Assembly (NCBI GenBank): GCA_030730365.1 | Contig: JANQVJ010000059.1 | Location: forward strand, 1-54,214 | DNA: 54,214 bases | Direction: 5' to 3' | Source of the DNA: Verrucomicrobiales bacterium | Lineage (GTDB): Bacteria; Verrucomicrobiota; Verrucomicrobiia; Verrucomicrobiales; DEV007 | Shown: in pieces, positions 45,887-54,201 of the stretch | Position numbering within the stretch: the stretch's first letter is position 1 | How the letters are laid out: each line of letters begins with the position of its first letter | Translations under genes and position numbers: made by a program | Notes under the pieces: model-generated | Databases searched by the model: none | What the model was told of the DNA's origin: nothing | The model's input: the letters and a program-made list of their open reading frames with translations, nothing else

Positions 45887-47284
45887 TTGAACTCATCTTT
45901 TCCCACCCGCCGCGACCTTCTCCACCGCTCCGCCCTCGGGCTCGGCTCCCTCGCCCTCGGCGGCATCCTCGGCGACGACCGCCTCGGGGCGGCGGAAAAT
46001 CCGCTCCTCTCCCGGGGCGGCCATTTTCCGGGCAAGGCGAAACGGGTCATCCACTTTTTCCTCAACGGAGGCCCCTCGCACGTCGATACCTTCGACCCCA
46101 AACCAGCCCTCGCCCGCTACGCCGGCAAACCGCTCGCGACGACCCTCACGACGGAGCGCAAGACCGGCGCGGCTTTTCCCTCGCCCTTCGCGTTTCAACG
46201 CTACGGACAGTCGGGCATCGAAGTGAGCGAACTCTTCGCTAAAACCGCGCAGCACATCGACGACATCGCCGTGATCCGCTCGATGCATGCCCAGGTCCCG
46301 AACCACGAGCCCTCGCTCATGCTCATGAACTGCGGTGACTCTGTCCAGGCGCGGCCCAGCTTCGGAGCGTGGACCCTCTACGGGCTGGGATCGGAAAACC
46401 GCAACCTACCCGGTTTCGTCGCGATGTGTCCCGGCGGCATGCCGATCAAGGACAACGAGAACTGGCAGTCCGCCTTTCTCCCCGGCGCCTATCAGGGCAC
46501 CTACGTCGATTCGAAACACGAGGAGCTCAGCCGCCTCATTGAGAACATCGATCATCCTCACATCACCACCACCGATCAGCGCCGCCAGCTCGACCTCCTC
46601 GCCCGCTGGAACGCCCGCCACCACGGGAACCGGCCCGACGAGCGGCTCGATGCGCGCATTCACTCCTACGAACTCGCCTTCCGCATGCAGAGCGAGGCGA
46701 GCGACGCCTTCGACCTTTCCAAAGAGCCGGCTCATGTTCGCGAGATGTACGGCCACGGCGTCCACGGTCGTCAGACCCTCATCGCCCGTCGCCTCCTCGA
46801 GCGGGGAGTGCGCTATGTGCAGCTCTGGCACGGGGCCGGCCAGCCCTGGGACAACCACAGCGACATCGAAAAAAACCACCGCACTCTCGCCGGGGAAATC
46901 GACGGTCCCATCGCTGCCCTCCTCACCGACCTGAAACAGCGCGGACTTTTCGAAGACACCCTCGTCCTCTGGGGAGGCGAGTTCGGCCGCACCCCCACCG
47001 TCGAGCTGAGCGGAGCCGGGAAACCGCAAATGGGACGCGACCACAATCATTACGGCTTCAGCGTCTGGATGGCCGGAGGCGGCATCAAAGGCGGCACCGT
47101 CCACGGCGCGACCGACGAATTCGGATTCAAAGCGGAGGAAAATCCCGTCAGCGTGCATGATCTCCATGCCACCATGCTGCATTTGTTAGGATTGGATCAT
47201 AAGCGCCTCACCTACCGCTACGCCGGACGCGACTTCCGGCTTACCGATGTTTCCGGGAAAGTGGTTCGCGAGATTCTGGCTTAG
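45887..47284 (+). CDS. DUF1501 family protein with Tat-like leader (TTG start)
   Basis: No ATG or GTG lies at the expected N-terminus; TTG at 45887 gives MNSSFPTRRDLLHRSALGLG, a proper twin-arginine leader, so it is the likely start of this 465-aa protein. The body matches DUF1501: [50 protein letters not shown] and DHKRLTYRYAGRDFRLTDVS. It pairs with the PSD1 gene 31 bp upstream, forming the second such cassette in the window. The 31-bp spacer is a run of ACTTGAAACTTCAAAC-like short repeats that overlaps the start codon. Function as for its paralogue is unknown; export by Tat is likely. Confidence 0.9.
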   Translation: MNSSFPTRRDLLHRSALGLGSLALGGILGDDRLGAAENPLLSRGGHFPGKAKRVIHFFLNGGPSHVDTFDPKPALARYAGKPLATTLTTERKTGAAFPSPFAFQRYGQSGIEVSELFAKTAQHIDDIAVIRSMHAQVPNHEPSLMLMNCGDSVQARPSFGAWTLYGLGSENRNLPGFVAMCPGGMPIKDNENWQSAFLPGAYQGTYVDSKHEELSRLIENIDHPHITTTDQRRQLDLLARWNARHHGNRPDERLDARIHSYELAFRMQSEASDAFDLSKEPAHVREMYGHGVHGRQTLIARRLLERGVRYVQLWHGAGQPWDNHSDIEKNHRTLAGEIDGPIAALLTDLKQRGLFEDTLVLWGGEFGRTPTVELSGAGKPQMGRDHNHYGFSVWMAGGGIKGGTVHGATDEFGFKAEENPVSVHDLHATMLHLLGLDHKRLTYRYAGRDFRLTDVSGKVVREILA

Positions 47285-47389
47285 AGGGACAAGTCCGCGA
47301 AGCACCCCCGGCAGGTCCGGCGTGTCGGTCCAGCACTACTCCAATTCCCCCTTGCCTCGATCTCCCCTGATGCGTTGATATCAGTCACC

Positions 47390-48010
47390 ATGTCATTTCA
47401 CCTTGTCGAGCATCCTGTCATCCGCGAACGACTCAGCCGGATCCGGTCGATTGATTCGGACACGGCGGCCTTCCGCGGGGCGATGCACGATGTGGCCCGA
47501 CTAATGTGCTACGAGGTGACCCGTGATCTCGAGACCCGTCCGACCACGGTGCAGACGCCCCTTTGCCAAACCGAAGGTCACGCCCTCGCCCGACCGCTCA
47601 TTCTCGTCCCCATCCTCCGCGCAGGAACGGGGCTCCTCAACGGCTTCACCGATATCCTCACCGATGCGGCGGTCGGACATATCGGGCTCTACCGCGACGA
47701 GGAGACCCATCAGCCGATGCGGTATTACTTCAAGGCCCCCGCCAATCTCGCCGAAGCCGAGGTCATCCTCCTCGACCCCATGCTCGCGACCGGGGGCAGT
47801 GCCGCCGACGCCGTTGACGAGCTGAAGCGTGAGGGCGCGACGCGGATCCGCTTTGTCTGTCTCATCGCCGCCCCCGAAGGCCTCGCCGCCTTTTCCACCC
47901 GCCATCCCGAAGTGCCCGTCTACGCCGCCGCGCTCGATCAATGCCTGAACGAACGCGCCTACATCGTGCCCGGTCTCGGCGACGCAGGTGACCGGTATTT
48001 CGGGACTTGA
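47390..48010 (+). CDS. upp: Uracil phosphoribosyltransferase
   Basis: The 206-aa protein starts at ATG 47390 (an in-frame TTG at 47375 adds five residues). It has the Upp pattern: HPVIRERLSRIR, TPLCQTEGHALARPLILVPI, LRAGTGLLNG, the PRPP-binding loop VILLDPMLATGGSAADA and the C-terminal uracil-binding YIVPGLGDAGDRYFGT. It makes UMP from uracil and PRPP for salvage. It converges with the AbiEii-like locus, whose stop is 20 bp away; no terminator separates them. No uracil permease gene is near. Confidence 0.96.
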   Translation: MSFHLVEHPVIRERLSRIRSIDSDTAAFRGAMHDVARLMCYEVTRDLETRPTTVQTPLCQTEGHALARPLILVPILRAGTGLLNGFTDILTDAAVGHIGLYRDEETHQPMRYYFKAPANLAEAEVILLDPMLATGGSAADAVDELKREGATRIRFVCLIAAPEGLAAFSTRHPEVPVYAAALDQCLNERAYIVPGLGDAGDRYFGT

Positions 48011-48029
48011 GCGGGGCTGGCGATCAAGT

Positions 48030-48782
48030 TTAGCCGGGCGATTTTTGCCCTTCCGATTGCTGATCCAGTCTCGCTTTGGCGGCCCGGGAGACCTCGAATT
48101 CAGCCCGCTTCCCGCGGAAAAACCGCGCCAGTTCCTCTACATCGGGTGGCGAACCGAGGAGACCTTCGAATCCCTCATCATTGCTCTGGGGAACGCCGCT
48201 GCAGAGCCGAGTGAGACCGGATTCGGACTGGCTTGCGATACCGCCGCGGACAAAAGCATCGACGTAATCATCCAGGGTAAACCCGTGGTCGCGCATCAGC
48301 ACAAAGAGATCAAACCAGTCCCGGGACTTGGAGCGGGCGGCCGAGACGAGCGCTTTTGAATCAAAGATCTCCGACACCGTGGCAATGCGGCAGGGGCTTG
48401 CGGGATCATCGGGGAGAATCTTCGCAAGCGCGGCATCGGCGCAAAAGAAGGTCACTTTTATCGACCCTTTCACGAGATAGTCCTGCTGATAGTCGTGGAG
48501 ATCCATGCCGGCGATCTCGAACTCCTGCACCGAACCCGGATTGTCATTTTCAGCGAAAATAAATCCAGCCGTCTCCGCCTCGCGGATCAGGACGGAGAGC
48601 CGGGAGACGGGGAGTCGCACCCCCGTCCAGACAAAATCGAGAACTTCGCTGAGACGGTGCTGAATCTGCAATGCCAGACCCGAGCCACCGAGCAATACAA
48701 ATCCCCTGAGGGCCTCGTGCCCTTTCAGGTAATGCCAGAGGGCCTCAGTATCCGGTATCAGCACGGCGAAATCCTTCTTCAA
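48030..48782 (-). CDS. AbiEii-like nucleotidyltransferase (putative toxin)
   Basis: A TTG at 48782, inside the 3' end of the preceding gene, is the likely start and gives a 250-aa product beginning MKKDFAVLIPDTEALWHYLK; no ATG fits. The core resembles AbiEii/AbiGii nucleotidyltransferases: FVLLGGSGLALQIQHRLSEV matches the GGTALALQLGHR motif of that family and VLDFVW the DLDFF metal site, and SAARSKSRDWFDLFVLMRDH is the conserved C-terminal helix. Family members act as toxins in type IV TA/abortive infection systems or as plain transferases. The second Asp of the usual DxD is not clear, so activity needs checking. It overlaps the upstream 92-aa gene, so the two are coupled. Confidence 0.7.
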   Translation of the reverse strand: MKKDFAVLIPDTEALWHYLKGHEALRGFVLLGGSGLALQIQHRLSEVLDFVWTGVRLPVSRLSVLIREAETAGFIFAENDNPGSVQEFEIAGMDLHDYQQDYLVKGSIKVTFFCADAALAKILPDDPASPCRIATVSEIFDSKALVSAARSKSRDWFDLFVLMRDHGFTLDDYVDAFVRGGIASQSESGLTRLCSGVPQSNDEGFEGLLGSPPDVEELARFFRGKRAEFEVSRAAKARLDQQSEGQKSPG

Positions 48783-49023
48783 TGTTTCGGAGAATCCTCG
48801 CCACACTGGGGGCGGCGCGTCGGGTCTCGGGGGTTCCTTCCGTTTCGAGAACGGCCCACTCTTCGACGAGACGACCGAGCCCGAAGGCCACCGCGAGGTC
48901 GAGCAGCAGATCAAAACGGGGACGGCTCAGGGCGGCGCGTATCCTCACCGTGTCATCGGCGCGGCGATTCGACCACACCAGTCCCGGGTGCCGTTGCCAG
49001 ACAGGATGTATCGCCGAAGCCAT
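48745..49023 (-). CDS. Small partner protein of the AbiEii-like gene (putative antitoxin)
   Basis: The 92-aa product (ATG 49023) has a basic N-terminus (IHPVWQRHPGLVWSNRRADD) and a helical body (FDLLLDLAVAFGLGRLVEEW, APSVARILRNIEEGF). No domain is recognised with certainty. Its stop codon lies 38 bp inside the nucleotidyltransferase gene, so translation is coupled and the stoichiometry probably matters. In many genomes AbiEii-like genes have a small upstream gene of this sort as antitoxin or chaperone-like partner, which is the basis for the tentative call. Confidence 0.6.
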   Translation of the reverse strand: MASAIHPVWQRHPGLVWSNRRADDTVRIRAALSRPRFDLLLDLAVAFGLGRLVEEWAVLETEGTPETRRAAPSVARILRNIEEGFRRADTGY

Positions 49024-49097
49024 GGTGGTAGTCTAAGGGTGGGGCCGGTGCTTGGCAAGCATGGCACCGAGCACCGTTGCCGTTCGCGGATCGATCA

Positions 49098-49337
49098 TCA
49101 GTTCCTCTCACGAACCACAACGCCGGCCCGCTTTTGTGCTTCCTCCATCTCGTGGGCGAATCCTTCAAGGTCCTCCGCACTCCAGAAAGGGCTCTCGGGA
49201 TCGAGGTCGGGAGCGAGCGATCCACCCATGCCGAGATAATGGGCCATGAGACGCTGGCTCTCGAGAAATCGCTCTTCGGGCGACTTCTGATACCATTCGA
49301 GCTGCTCCGGCTCCACCAAGTCCTCGTAACCAACCAT
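49098..49337 (-). CDS. Small helical protein upstream of the AbiEii-like pair
   Basis: The 79-aa product starts at ATG 49337 (MVGYEDLVEPEQLEWYQKSP) and continues EERFLESQRLMAHYLGMGGS, a pattern seen in small unannotated proteins encoded next to nucleotidyltransferase genes. It is acidic and soluble. A longer in-frame start at 49574 adds residues with no apparent structure. Its stop codon overlaps (TGATG) a 21-codon frame (MIDPRTATVLGAMLAKHRPH) that ends just before the next gene, so three or four translated units may be coupled. Function unknown; it may be a second antitoxin. Confidence 0.55.
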   Translation of the reverse strand: MVGYEDLVEPEQLEWYQKSPEERFLESQRLMAHYLGMGGSLAPDLDPESPFWSAEDLEGFAHEMEEAQKRAGVVVRERN

Positions 49338-49401
49338 GAGGTGGAATAGTCGCGTATCCGCGGGGGAAATGCAATTGCCGGGGGCTACACGACTCCCCGT
49401 A

Positions 49402-50019
49402 TCACGGACGGACCAGCCCTTCCGGCAAAGCAGCGAGTCGCTCGATGCTGGTGATCTCATGAAAGAACCAGGGCTTATCGTCTTTGATCTTAAACAGGAC
49501 AGACTTCGCGGCATACTTGACCCCGTCGTGTTCTTTCCAATCGCTGAAACGGTAGTAGTCGGACCGCCAGTCAATGCGTTTTAACAGAGAAGTTTGCTTG
49601 TTGAAAAACAGCGTCATCTCGGGAGTGATGCTGCCGCTGACCTTGAGGCCAAAGCAGTCAACACCCTCGTCCGTGAAGTCAGTCGCCAGTTCGACCTTGG
49701 AAGCGGGGTCGATAAGAATTCCCAGCGTCCAGGCCCACACATCGTACTTCGCCGGTTCATCGCCGCGTTCCGCACCCTTGAGCCACCACCCGTCGGGCAT
49801 CTCGAGGACGGACTCGCGAGTGCTGCGATTCTTTCCCTCGGGTGGCTCGGGTTTGTCGCCGAAGTGGAATATCTCCCCAATGCGGAAAATTTTCAGCAGC
49901 TTCTCCTCTCCGCCGACAACGGCCACGACTTTCGCGATGACGGGTTTGGGGTCCACGCTTTCACCGAAAGCCGGAATGGAGATCAAAAAGGTGAACAAAG
50001 GGATAAGGAGGCAACGCAT
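49402..50019 (-). CDS. Hypothetical exported protein
   Basis: The 205-aa product has a signal peptide (MRCLLIPLFTFLISIPAFGE) and a beta-rich body: VVAVVGGEEKLLKIFRIGEI, WWLKGAERGDEPAKYDVWAW, GLKVSGSITPEMTLFFNKQT, RFSDWKEHDGVKYAAKSVLF. Alternating strands and the DYYRFSDWKEHDGVKY type of segment resemble LolA-like lipoprotein-carrier folds seen in other PVC exported proteins, but the match is not strong enough to name it. It lies 64 bp upstream of the small-gene locus on the same strand and 100 bp from the large haem protein gene downstream; nothing was seen in that 100 bp. Confidence 0.75.
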   Translation of the reverse strand: MRCLLIPLFTFLISIPAFGESVDPKPVIAKVVAVVGGEEKLLKIFRIGEIFHFGDKPEPPEGKNRSTRESVLEMPDGWWLKGAERGDEPAKYDVWAWTLGILIDPASKVELATDFTDEGVDCFGLKVSGSITPEMTLFFNKQTSLLKRIDWRSDYYRFSDWKEHDGVKYAAKSVLFKIKDDKPWFFHEITSIERLAALPEGLVRP

Positions 50020-50119
50020 GGCGAGAGGGGGAAGTCGGAGAGACTCGGCGAGTAAATCAGTAGGGAAGTTTTATGTCCATCGCGATCTGACACGATTTCG
50101 CGGCGCACCTCAACTGCCC

Positions 50120-53100
50120 TCACTTCCCCTTCAAACCCGCCAAGTACGCGACCACATCGCGAATCTCGCTCTTTTGGAGAATGAATCCCATCGGCGGCAT
50201 CGTGGAAATGACGGGGCTGCGCTCTTTGATTTTGTCGACCGGCACGCTGGTCTCTTTTCCTTCAGGATCGCGGACGATCACTTTGCCATCCTTTTCACTG
50301 CGGAACTGCCCGGCGACGGAGCTGCCGTCCGTCAGCGTGATGGCGATGTTGCCGTAGCCGCTCGCGACGACGGCCTGCGGATCGACGAGGCCTTCGAGGA
50401 TGTACTTCCGGTCCTTTTTGGCTCCGATGTCCTTGAGATTCGGCCCGACGTCGCTGCCTTTGCCGTCGGCGATCTTGTGGCAGGCACTACACTGTCCGGC
50501 CGGGTGATTGAGGAGGACGGACTTGCCCCGCACAGCGTCACCGCCCTCGAGGGCGATGAGGTAGGGGGCGAGCGGATCGGTCACCATGACGGCCTGCCAC
50601 TTCGCCTCCATTGCGGCGATGTTGGCGCTAATGTCAGGATCAGCGGCGAAGGGCTCGAGTTTGGCGGCCTCGTAAACGTCGAGCTGCAGGGCGGGCTCAA
50701 TTTTTCCAGCTTCGAGATCGGCGAGGAGGGACTTCATTTTCGCGAGGCCTCCGGCGACGGGGAGGGAGCGGATTGCCTGCTGCTTCACGGCGACGGAGTC
50801 CTTGCCCGCGAGACGGCGTTCGATCTCAGATAGTGCCTTGTCAGGGTCCGTTTCGGTGAGGAGCTCGAGGGCGGTGGTTTTGACCTCGTCCTTTTTGTCG
50901 TAGAGGGCGGAACTCACGAGCGCGGCGAGTTCGGGCGCCTTTTGCGAGGCGAGCAGTCGCAGAGCGGCCGAGCGCAGCGAGGCGGTGGCCTCCGCGTTGT
51001 TGAAAACAATGACGAGGGTCTCGTTCGCGATGGGGACCTTTGCCTGGCGGGCGAGGTCCATCGCGGTGGTGCGGACCGGGGAAAACTCCGAGGTCAGGAG
51101 CGCATCGAGGTGTTTCCCGAGAGCGCCGGCGAGCACGGCCGGATCGCGGGGTTCGAGCGGTCGATACTGGCCGACGACGAGATCGAGCTGGCCCGGAGTG
51201 GTCCAGTTTTCGAGTGCCTCGAGTCCGGCTTTGAGGAGCGGTTCGGGGGCCTTGCCTGCGGCGACGAAGGCGGTGACTCGTTCGCACGCTTCAGGTGTGC
51301 CGAGGCGGAAGTTGGCGTTGAGGGCGCGGCGCGTGAGAGGCTCGTGATCGCGGTGCTGCCCCAGCGCCGCGGCGAGGGCGGGCATCGCATCGGGGATCAT
51401 CCAGTCGTCGTGAATCGCGACGGCGACATCGGCGGCAAGGACGGGATCCTTGTCCTCGAGGAAGGCGGCGATGGCAGGATCGTTGCGTTTCCCGAGCGCG
51501 AGCGAGGCACACGTGCGGAGAAAGTCGGACGAGTCACCGGCGAGTCCGGCGAGCAGCTCCGTCGGGGCCGATCCGGCGAGGGCGATGACGCCGGCGTGGC
51601 GCAGGTAGGTGAGGCCGTGGTGATGCTCCCTGCGGCCGAGCAGCTTTATGATGTCCGCGGCAGCGGCCGGATCACGGAGACGGCCGAGTCCGAGGAGCGC
51701 CTGGCTGCGGACCCGCTGGGAGGGATCTTCGAGAAGAGGCAGGAGGGTTGAGGTGAGGGCATGACCCTCTTTGGTCGGGGCGGGAATGACGTCCAGCCCG
51801 AGGAGCCGGCCGTAGCGATCGGTCACCGTTTTGATGGCCTGGGCGCGGACTTCCGGATCGGGATCGCCGAAGAGCGCGGTGAGTGCGTCGTCCTTTGCCG
51901 CGGCGCGGCGGATGAGCTGTCCTATTCCCCAGATCGCATGGAGCCGGGCGAGCGGCGCGGCCTCGACCATTGCCGCGGCGGAGGTGAGCTCGGCGAGAGC
52001 CTCGCGCTTCACGAGTTCGAACTGCGCCTTCATCCGCACCCGCTGGTCGGCGTGTCCGAGGAGGGCGACGAGCGAGGCGACCTCTTCGCCAGCGAGATTG
52101 GCACCGATCCATTTCCGAGTCTCGGCGCGCAGGGGATTTGCCTTTGCCTCGGGCACATCAATGCGCCAGATCGCGCCGTTTTCGTTCATCGGGTAACCGC
52201 CGCCCCAGTCGACCCCGTAAAGGCCGCCGTCGGGAGCGAAGTTCAGCCCGACGAGAGGAATGCCGTCACCGATTTTGTGATCGTTCACCATCGCGAAACT
52301 GTCGCCCCGCGGTTTGATCTGAAAAGCCCACTGCTGGCCGTTTGGTGCGCTTGTCAGGAAAAAGTAACCGTTGTATTCCGGTCCCAGAGCGGTCCCTGGA
52401 TTGGCCTTGAATCCGGCGGGGCCGTTCTCGTAGAGCCCGAGCGGGGCGGTGTACCAGCGGGGCTGTCCTTCGTAAAAAGGCACGTGCATCTGCTCGTCCT
52501 GCCACGGGTTGTAGCCGCCGCCGCGGTACTGCCAGTGCGAGCGCCAGCCGAGGTCGGTGTATTGCTCGATATAGACGAAGCGCTCTTTTTCCCCCGTGAA
52601 ATCCGCGTCGTTGTCGACCCCGAAGAAATTGCCGTAATGGTCGAAGGCGATCTCCTGAATGTTGCGCTGACCATGGGCGAAGACTTCGAAGTTTGACCCG
52701 TCGGGCTCGCAGCGCATCAGGCCGCCCTGATGGGGAAAGCGGTAATCGAGACCGTCGGCGGTTTTCACGCGGATGCCCTTGTCGCCGATGGACCAGTAGA
52801 TGCGGCCGTCGAGACCGACAGAGAGGCCGTGCATGTCGTGCCCCGCGTAGGCAAGATGGACCCCGAAGCCCGAGGCGACGACCTCGCGCTCATCAGCCTT
52901 GCCGTCGCCGTCGCTGTCGCGGAATTTCACCAGCTCGGGCACCGGGCTAACGAAGACCTCGCCTTCGTGATAGAGAACACCGCCCGCGACTCCGCCGATG
53001 AGGTGATCGAGCTGCTCGGCAAAGATTCCGGTCCTGTCCGCGAGCCCGTCTCCGTCGGTGTCCTCGATGAGATGGATGCGCTCGGTGAGATGAGTGAGAT

Positions 53101-54070
53101 CCTTGATGTCGTGAAGTCCGTCGCCGTTGAGATCTTTGACGCGCTTCACGTTGGCGGCGCTGTTCTCCGGCGTGAACTGCTCGCGGTAAAAGTTCTCTTT
53201 GTCCGCTGTGGAGGTGAAGCTGAGGTCGTTCGGGATCCAGTCGGTGTTGTCGCGGATGTCGAGGTCGTTGGCCTTGCGTCGCTGCGTTTGGGTGACGTAG
53301 GCGCGTCCCTGCGGGTCAAAGCTGAGTGCGACGGGATCGGGCACGGGAAAGTCGGGCGTCCATTTGGTGAAGACGAGCTCTTTCGGGTCGGGTTTGGTGG
53401 TGGCGACCTCTTCGACTGTCACCCCGTGCAGCTTGAGGTCGTCCCACAGCCCCATGTCGTCAAAGGTCCCGAGTCCGATGCGGCCGTTCAGGAAGGTCTT
53501 GTCGTGCGCGACGTGGCTGGGTGTTTCCATGTCGTCAAAGTAGATCTCGATGAGCCCGGTCGCGGCGGTGCGTTTGATTTTGACCTGATGCCATTTACCG
53601 ACCTCCCACGGAGTGCCCGGAGTGGTTTTTTCCGAAATGGCGACGCGGGGCGCCTCGTTCACGAGAAAGATCTGGTTCGAGTGCGGATCGGTTTTTTCGC
53701 CGAGGTGGACGTAGTAGAAATTGGCCGGATCCTGATAGCCGAAGATCAGGCACATGTCACGGTGGCCGCGGGGTTCCTGCGTTGACTGCACCCGCGCCGT
53801 GAGGACGAAGTCGCCGACACGATGGCCCGCGAGGAGTGCGATGTTGAACGGGCTGCGGTAGGGCGGCTCGTACTTCGATCCGCCGAGGATCTCGAACGCG
53901 GGGTTGCCGTCGATCTCCGTGATCTTCCACGCCTTCGCATCGGTCGGTTCCCACGCGTCGATGCCCTTGGAGAAATCGTCGCTGAAGACCAGAGGCATCT
54001 CGTCGGCGCGCAGGGACGAGGCAAAGAGACAGGAGAGCGCAAGCGCGAGGATCAGGGGAATTTTCCGCAT
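50120..54070 (-). CDS. Large exported PVC-type haem protein: LamG-like, beta-propeller, HEAT repeats, cytochrome c
   Basis: ATG 54070 gives a signal peptide (MRKIPLILALALSCLFASSL) and a 1316-aa protein; an ATG at 54175 would hide it. The order is a concanavalin/DUF1080-like domain (about 25-225: FSDDFSKGIDAWEP, RIGLGTFDDMGLWDDLKLHG), a glucose dehydrogenase-like propeller (about 240-660; RVKDLNGDGLHDIKDLTHLT, IHLIEDTDGDGLAD, GVDWGGGYPMNENGAIWRID), a long HEAT-repeat region (about 680-1140) and a C-terminal haem domain with CSACH at 1194-1198 and GPNLKDIGAKKDRKYILEGL. These membrane-bound dehydrogenase-like proteins are restricted to the PVC group and are thought to pass electrons from sugar oxidation to haem; the electron acceptor is unknown. 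Confidence 0.9.
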   Translation of the reverse strand: MRKIPLILALALSCLFASSLRADEMPLVFSDDFSKGIDAWEPTDAKAWKITEIDGNPAFEILGGSKYEPPYRSPFNIALLAGHRVGDFVLTARVQSTQEPRGHRDMCLIFGYQDPANFYYVHLGEKTDPHSNQIFLVNEAPRVAISEKTTPGTPWEVGKWHQVKIKRTAATGLIEIYFDDMETPSHVAHDKTFLNGRIGLGTFDDMGLWDDLKLHGVTVEEVATTKPDPKELVFTKWTPDFPVPDPVALSFDPQGRAYVTQTQRRKANDLDIRDNTDWIPNDLSFTSTADKENFYREQFTPENSAANVKRVKDLNGDGLHDIKDLTHLTERIHLIEDTDGDGLADRTGIFAEQLDHLIGGVAGGVLYHEGEVFVSPVPELVKFRDSDGDGKADEREVVASGFGVHLAYAGHDMHGLSVGLDGRIYWSIGDKGIRVKTADGLDYRFPHQGGLMRCEPDGSNFEVFAHGQRNIQEIAFDHYGNFFGVDNDADFTGEKERFVYIEQYTDLGWRSHWQYRGGGYNPWQDEQMHVPFYEGQPRWYTAPLGLYENGPAGFKANPGTALGPEYNGYFFLTSAPNGQQWAFQIKPRGDSFAMVNDHKIGDGIPLVGLNFAPDGGLYGVDWGGGYPMNENGAIWRIDVPEAKANPLRAETRKWIGANLAGEEVASLVALLGHADQRVRMKAQFELVKREALAELTSAAAMVEAAPLARLHAIWGIGQLIRRAAAKDDALTALFGDPDPEVRAQAIKTVTDRYGRLLGLDVIPAPTKEGHALTSTLLPLLEDPSQRVRSQALLGLGRLRDPAAAADIIKLLGRREHHHGLTYLRHAGVIALAGSAPTELLAGLAGDSSDFLRTCASLALGKRNDPAIAAFLEDKDPVLAADVAVAIHDDWMIPDAMPALAAALGQHRDHEPLTRRALNANFRLGTPEACERVTAFVAAGKAPEPLLKAGLEALENWTTPGQLDLVVGQYRPLEPRDPAVLAGALGKHLDALLTSEFSPVRTTAMDLARQAKVPIANETLVIVFNNAEATASLRSAALRLLASQKAPELAALVSSALYDKKDEVKTTALELLTETDPDKALSEIERRLAGKDSVAVKQQAIRSLPVAGGLAKMKSLLADLEAGKIEPALQLDVYEAAKLEPFAADPDISANIAAMEAKWQAVMVTDPLAPYLIALEGGDAVRGKSVLLNHPAGQCSACHKIADGKGSDVGPNLKDIGAKKDRKYILEGLVDPQAVVASGYGNIAITLTDGSSVAGQFRSEKDGKVIVRDPEGKETSVPVDKIKERSPVISTMPPMGFILQKSEIRDVVAYLAGLKGK

Positions 54071-54177
54071 CGCGCATTGTCCGCCTTTTTGGTGATCTTT
54101 CCAGCGGGGAGAAAGGGGAATGAAGGTGCCTGTTATCCCCACTTTTCCCCGCCGCCCTCGACAATCACATCTCAACC

Positions 54178-54201
54178 ATTCGTAAAATTCGTTCCATTCG
54201 T
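54178..54201. repeat. Three ATTCGT units at 9-bp spacing
   Basis: ATTCGT occurs at 54178-54183, 54187-54192 and 54196-54201, each followed by a 3-bp spacer (AAA, TCC). It lies upstream of the large haem protein gene and may be a direct-repeat regulator site or a degenerate tandem repeat. The remaining 140 bp of this end hold nothing recognised. Confidence 0.45.

Noticed and set aside
48953..49333. 126-codon minus-strand frame overlapping the small genes of the AbiEii-like locus
   Set aside because: It overlaps two better frames, is Ser/Arg-rich and has no plausible structure.
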